DNA of 54,704 nucleotides, from positions 1 to 54,704 of the forward strand of contig CATLEX010000003.1 of NCBI GenBank assembly GCA_949927455.1, given 5' to 3'. How positions within the stretch are numbered: the stretch's first letter is position 1; the number at the start of each line of letters is the position of its first letter. A program made the position numbers and the translations under genes. This document shows, piece by piece, positions 51,427 to 54,704 of the stretch. The stretch is from an uncultured Clostridia bacterium (GTDB lineage: Bacteria; Bacillota; Clostridia; TANB77; CAG-508). The notes beneath the pieces were generated by a model. That model searched no databases. It was not told the origin of the DNA and saw nothing but the letters and a program-made list of their open reading frames with translations.

Positions 51427-52038
51427 ATGTGAAAAAGATACAATTTTAAAAAATATATAGTTTTTACTGTGTACATTGCTAGAAATGTATGGATTGTGAA
51501 AGATTTGCAAAAAAGAGCAAGTCAATATAAGGATATGACAAATTATTATGTGAAATTTGAAACGAATGATCGACAACACTTAATAATGGAAACCTATCGA
51601 AAAGATGAAAAATATTCATGAAAATTAGAAGTTTTAGATCCAGATGGAAGTAAAAAAGTTTTTATTGCTTACGGTAATGGAGAGATGGTGAATAGTTATG
51701 TTGAAACTAGTGAAGGCAAATTTGCTGTTTTGAATAATCCAAACGGACTTCCAAGTCCATTAACGATTGTAGATTTTTTTGATAACATTGCTACTGTGGA
51801 TCTTATGAAAACAGCATTGTTTAGTAGGATTACAACAGAAGAATATAAGGGAAAAGATTGTTATAAAATGTATTATAAAAATTCACCATATATACTATAT
51901 TCGGAAAATAATATTGATTGGAATAGCTATTTTGAAAAAGAAACAGGTTTGCTTTTGAAAACAAGTATGACAGAATATGAATATCAATTTAATGTTGTAT
52001 CAAACGAATTTGAAATTAAACAGAGTTTTAGAGAGTAA
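51427..52038 (+). pseudogene. Probable decayed lipoprotein-like gene with in-frame TGA codons
   Basis: Frame from 51427 reads M-(TGA)-KRYNFKKYIVFTVYIARNVWIVKDLQKRASQYKDM...EKYS-(TGA at 51619)-KLEVLDPDGSKKVF...ending at 52038. Confidence 0.5.
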
Positions 52039-52060
52039 AAAACAAAATAATAAAGATTAA

Positions 52061-52094
52061 TACCTATCTTAAAATTTGAGATAGGTATTTTTAT
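52061..52094 (+). terminator. Rho-independent terminator
   Basis: aatacctatcttaaaatttgagataggtattttt. Confidence 0.85.
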
Positions 52095-52416
52095 AAAAGT
52101 AGAGCAAGTAATTAAGTTGAACCTTACTTATCTTTTATGATAAAATAAAAATAAAATTCATTATTCGTATTATTTTCATCACGAAGAGATTATCAGTAAT
52201 CATGAGAATAATGAGTAATAACATTATGGTAATAAACGGTGGTTTAACATGATAATTATTATTAGTTGAGAATTTAAAAATATAGTCTGTAGTAATTTTA
52301 CTAAAAGTATAGAAAAAAGAACTTTGGAAGTTTTAGTATTGCTAATTATCTATTTTTATGTTACTATATAAATAGATATATTTTTATCAGAAAATAGAAT
52401 TAAAAGGGGCTATAAT

Positions 52417-53085
52417 ATGAATGATTATGATGTAACAGTAATTATACCAGCTAGAAATGAAGAAAAAACGATTGCTGAAGTAATAGAAAATGTAAATAAA
52501 TCTCAAGTTGTTAAACAAATTATTGTTGTTGACAATAATTCAGTTGATAATACTGCAAAATATGCGAAAGAGGCTGGAGCTCAAGTTGTTTTTTGTAAAC
52601 AACAAGGTAAAGGTAATGCTATGAAATGTGGAATGCAGTATGTGAAAAGTGATATAGTAGCATTTATTGATGCAGATATTAAAGGATATCCGAAAAATTT
52701 AATTGATCTATTAACAAAGCCTTTATTGAAGGAAGAAGCTGATTTTGTTAAATCAACATTTGAACGTACACAAGGTGGAGTTGTAACAGAAATAGTTGTA
52801 AAACCTTTATTAAATATGTTATTTTCAGATATGTATATGTTTTCTGAACCAATTAGTGGTATGATTGCACTAAGAAGAAATGTTTTAGATCAATTAGAAT
52901 TTGAAGAAGATTATGGTGTGGATATTGGAATATTGATTGATGCTATAAAAAAGGGATATCGAGTTATAGAAGTTAATATTGGAAAAATAGAAAATATGTC
53001 ACATGTTGTTAAAAATAATGATACTATGAAAAAAATGTCTACAGAGATAATAAAAGCTATTTTAAAAAGAGCGAGCATAGGGTAA
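52417..53085 (+). CDS. Family 2 glycosyltransferase
   Basis: VTVIIPARNEEKTIAEVIENV, VDNNSVDNTAKYAKEAGA, VAFIDADIKGYP. Confidence 0.92.
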   Translation: MNDYDVTVIIPARNEEKTIAEVIENVNKSQVVKQIIVVDNNSVDNTAKYAKEAGAQVVFCKQQGKGNAMKCGMQYVKSDIVAFIDADIKGYPKNLIDLLTKPLLKEEADFVKSTFERTQGGVVTEIVVKPLLNMLFSDMYMFSEPISGMIALRRNVLDQLEFEEDYGVDIGILIDAIKKGYRVIEVNIGKIENMSHVVKNNDTMKKMSTEIIKAILKRASIG

Positions 53086-53091
53086 GGAGAA

Positions 53092-53670
53092 ATGAAAATG
53101 AGAATATTTGTAATAAGGCATGGACAGACAAATTATAATGTAAAGCATTTATTTCAGGGACACATAGATATTCCTCTAAATAATGTTGGGATTAAACAAG
53201 CCAAAGAAACAGCACTCAAATTTCAAAACGTAAAAATTGATTTAATTTTGGTTTCTCCATTGAAAAGAGCGTTGCAAACTGCAGAGTATATACAAGATAT
53301 AACACAGAGCCCAATTTTTATCGAGGATAGACTAATTGAAAGATGTTTTGGTAATATGGAAGGGCATGAAAATAGAGAAGATTGGAATATCCAAATGATG
53401 TTGGATTATGAAAAAAATTATAAAAAAGAAAACATTGAACCTATTCAAGACTTTTTTCAAAGAGTATATATGTGTTTAGATGATATAACCAAAAAGTATA
53501 AGGATAAAACAATTGTATTAGTAACCCATGGGGCTGTTTCACAACCAATAGAATGTTATTTCAAAGGAATGCCATGTAATAAAGATTTTGAGCATTTTGA
53601 GCCATTAACTTTAAAGAATTGTGAAGTTAGGGAGTATTATATCAGAACTAAAAGTGAAAAGGAAAGGTAA
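53092..53670 (+). CDS. Histidine phosphatase family protein
   Basis: RHGQTNYNVKHLFQGHIDIPLNNVGIKQA, LVTHGAVSQ. Confidence 0.92.
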   Translation: MKMRIFVIRHGQTNYNVKHLFQGHIDIPLNNVGIKQAKETALKFQNVKIDLILVSPLKRALQTAEYIQDITQSPIFIEDRLIERCFGNMEGHENREDWNIQMMLDYEKNYKKENIEPIQDFFQRVYMCLDDITKKYKDKTIVLVTHGAVSQPIECYFKGMPCNKDFEHFEPLTLKNCEVREYYIRTKSEKER

Positions 53671-53679
53671 GATAATGGA

Positions 53680-54558
53680 ATGGAAAAGAAATCTTATATA
53701 ACAGTTTTAAGTACAGAAGATTATTTAAAAGGTGTATTATGTTTAATAGAATCGTTAAAAAGAACGAATGCTCAATATCCAATTAGTGTATTAGTAACAG
53801 ATAATATATCATTTATGACGGAAGAATTATTGAGGAAAAATAATGTAAATGTTATTCGAAAAAATAGTGTATTAATTCCAGAGACGATTAAGCAGAAAAA
53901 TCAACAAGGAAATTTTGCACATTGGACAAATACATTTGATAAGTTACAAATTTTTGAATTAGTAGAATTTGAGAAATTAGTATATTTAGATAGTGATATG
54001 TATATTAGAAAAAATATTGATGAACTATTTGAAAAAGAGCATATGTCTGCAACAATAGATAGACCAACTGGACCAGTTTTTATGGAAGATGAAGTAAAGT
54101 TGACATCAGGATTGTTGGTAATTGAGCCAAAGGCTAGAATGCTTGATATTTTTATGAAGATTCTTTTAACTATGGAAAATGAGCAAGAATCTATTGGAGA
54201 CCAAGACATTTTACAGAAATATGATAAAGATTGGATGAGAAAAAAGAGACTTCATTTAAATATTAAGTATAATATGTTTTTTCCACATATGGATTATTAT
54301 ACATATTACGAAAATTATAAATTAGATGAATTGTGTGTAATTCACTTTATTTTAAATAAAAAACCTTTTCAATATTCTAAGCAGCAATTTTCTGAATATA
54401 TAGAGTGGATTGAGAGTGGAAAACAGAAAATTTATGAAAAATATAAGCAGAAATTCCCATATAATTACATAGACTGTGGAAATAATAATGAAAAGAAAAT
54501 TTTACAAGAGTATTTTGAAATATTAGAGAAAGTTGAGAATGATTATATTTTGGGGTAA
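53680..54558 (+). CDS. Family 8 glycosyltransferase (glycogenin-like)
   Basis: FEKLVYLDSDMYIRKNIDELFE (DxD), SGLLVIEPK, DQDIL. Confidence 0.87.
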   Translation: MEKKSYITVLSTEDYLKGVLCLIESLKRTNAQYPISVLVTDNISFMTEELLRKNNVNVIRKNSVLIPETIKQKNQQGNFAHWTNTFDKLQIFELVEFEKLVYLDSDMYIRKNIDELFEKEHMSATIDRPTGPVFMEDEVKLTSGLLVIEPKARMLDIFMKILLTMENEQESIGDQDILQKYDKDWMRKKRLHLNIKYNMFFPHMDYYTYYENYKLDELCVIHFILNKKPFQYSKQQFSEYIEWIESGKQKIYEKYKQKFPYNYIDCGNNNEKKILQEYFEILEKVENDYILG

Positions 54559-54704
54559 AGTTCAAAATATCATAGATATGGAAACGATGAGAGTACATAA
54601 TATGAACAACTTATTGATAAAATTTTAGTTGAGTTTAGGGCTAGTTTTAGATGAATCATTTTTTGATTATGAGAAGATAAAGTTAAAAAGTGAATAATAT
54701 TGGT

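Noticed and set aside
1-54704. Global reassignment of TGA to Trp or Gly
   Set aside because: Very long ORFs contain no internal TGA and TGG is used normally for Trp; only decayed loci show in-frame TGA. TGA merely appears unused as a stop.

Overview
A 54.7-kb window from a low-GC, Firmicutes/Clostridia-like chromosome. Left to right it holds: a BceAB-type ABC transporter with a YxeA-like protein; yqeK; a CbpA-type DnaJ; a VirD4/TraG-like coupling protein; a YhaO/YhaN-like (SbcCD-related) pair; a C39-like peptidase; a VanRS-like two-component system; prfA; mecA; radC-mreC-mreD-PBP2-minC; two tandem pairs of giant SdrD/Cna-B-like surface proteins flanking a VirB2/TrbC-like pilin; a decayed region with IS110 and HTH remnants; and a GT2/phosphatase/GT8 cluster. 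Main finding: three otherwise intact genes (DnaJ-like, VirD4-like, SbcD/YhaO-like) and one giant adhesin (twice) are each broken by a +1 frameshift. In all five cases the shift falls exactly at an in-frame CGG codon, and reading CGGA or CGGT as one four-base codon restores the full-length protein. By eye, in-frame CGG is absent from all other native-looking genes here, while out-of-frame CGG is common and CGT/CGA/CGC/AGA/AGG are used as Arg. The only ordinary in-frame CGG codons (two) are in one compositionally foreign-looking gene. This fits a CGG codon that is unassigned and triggers +1 frameshifting, or quadruplet CGGN decoding (probably as Gly). A systematic sequencing artefact must be excluded.
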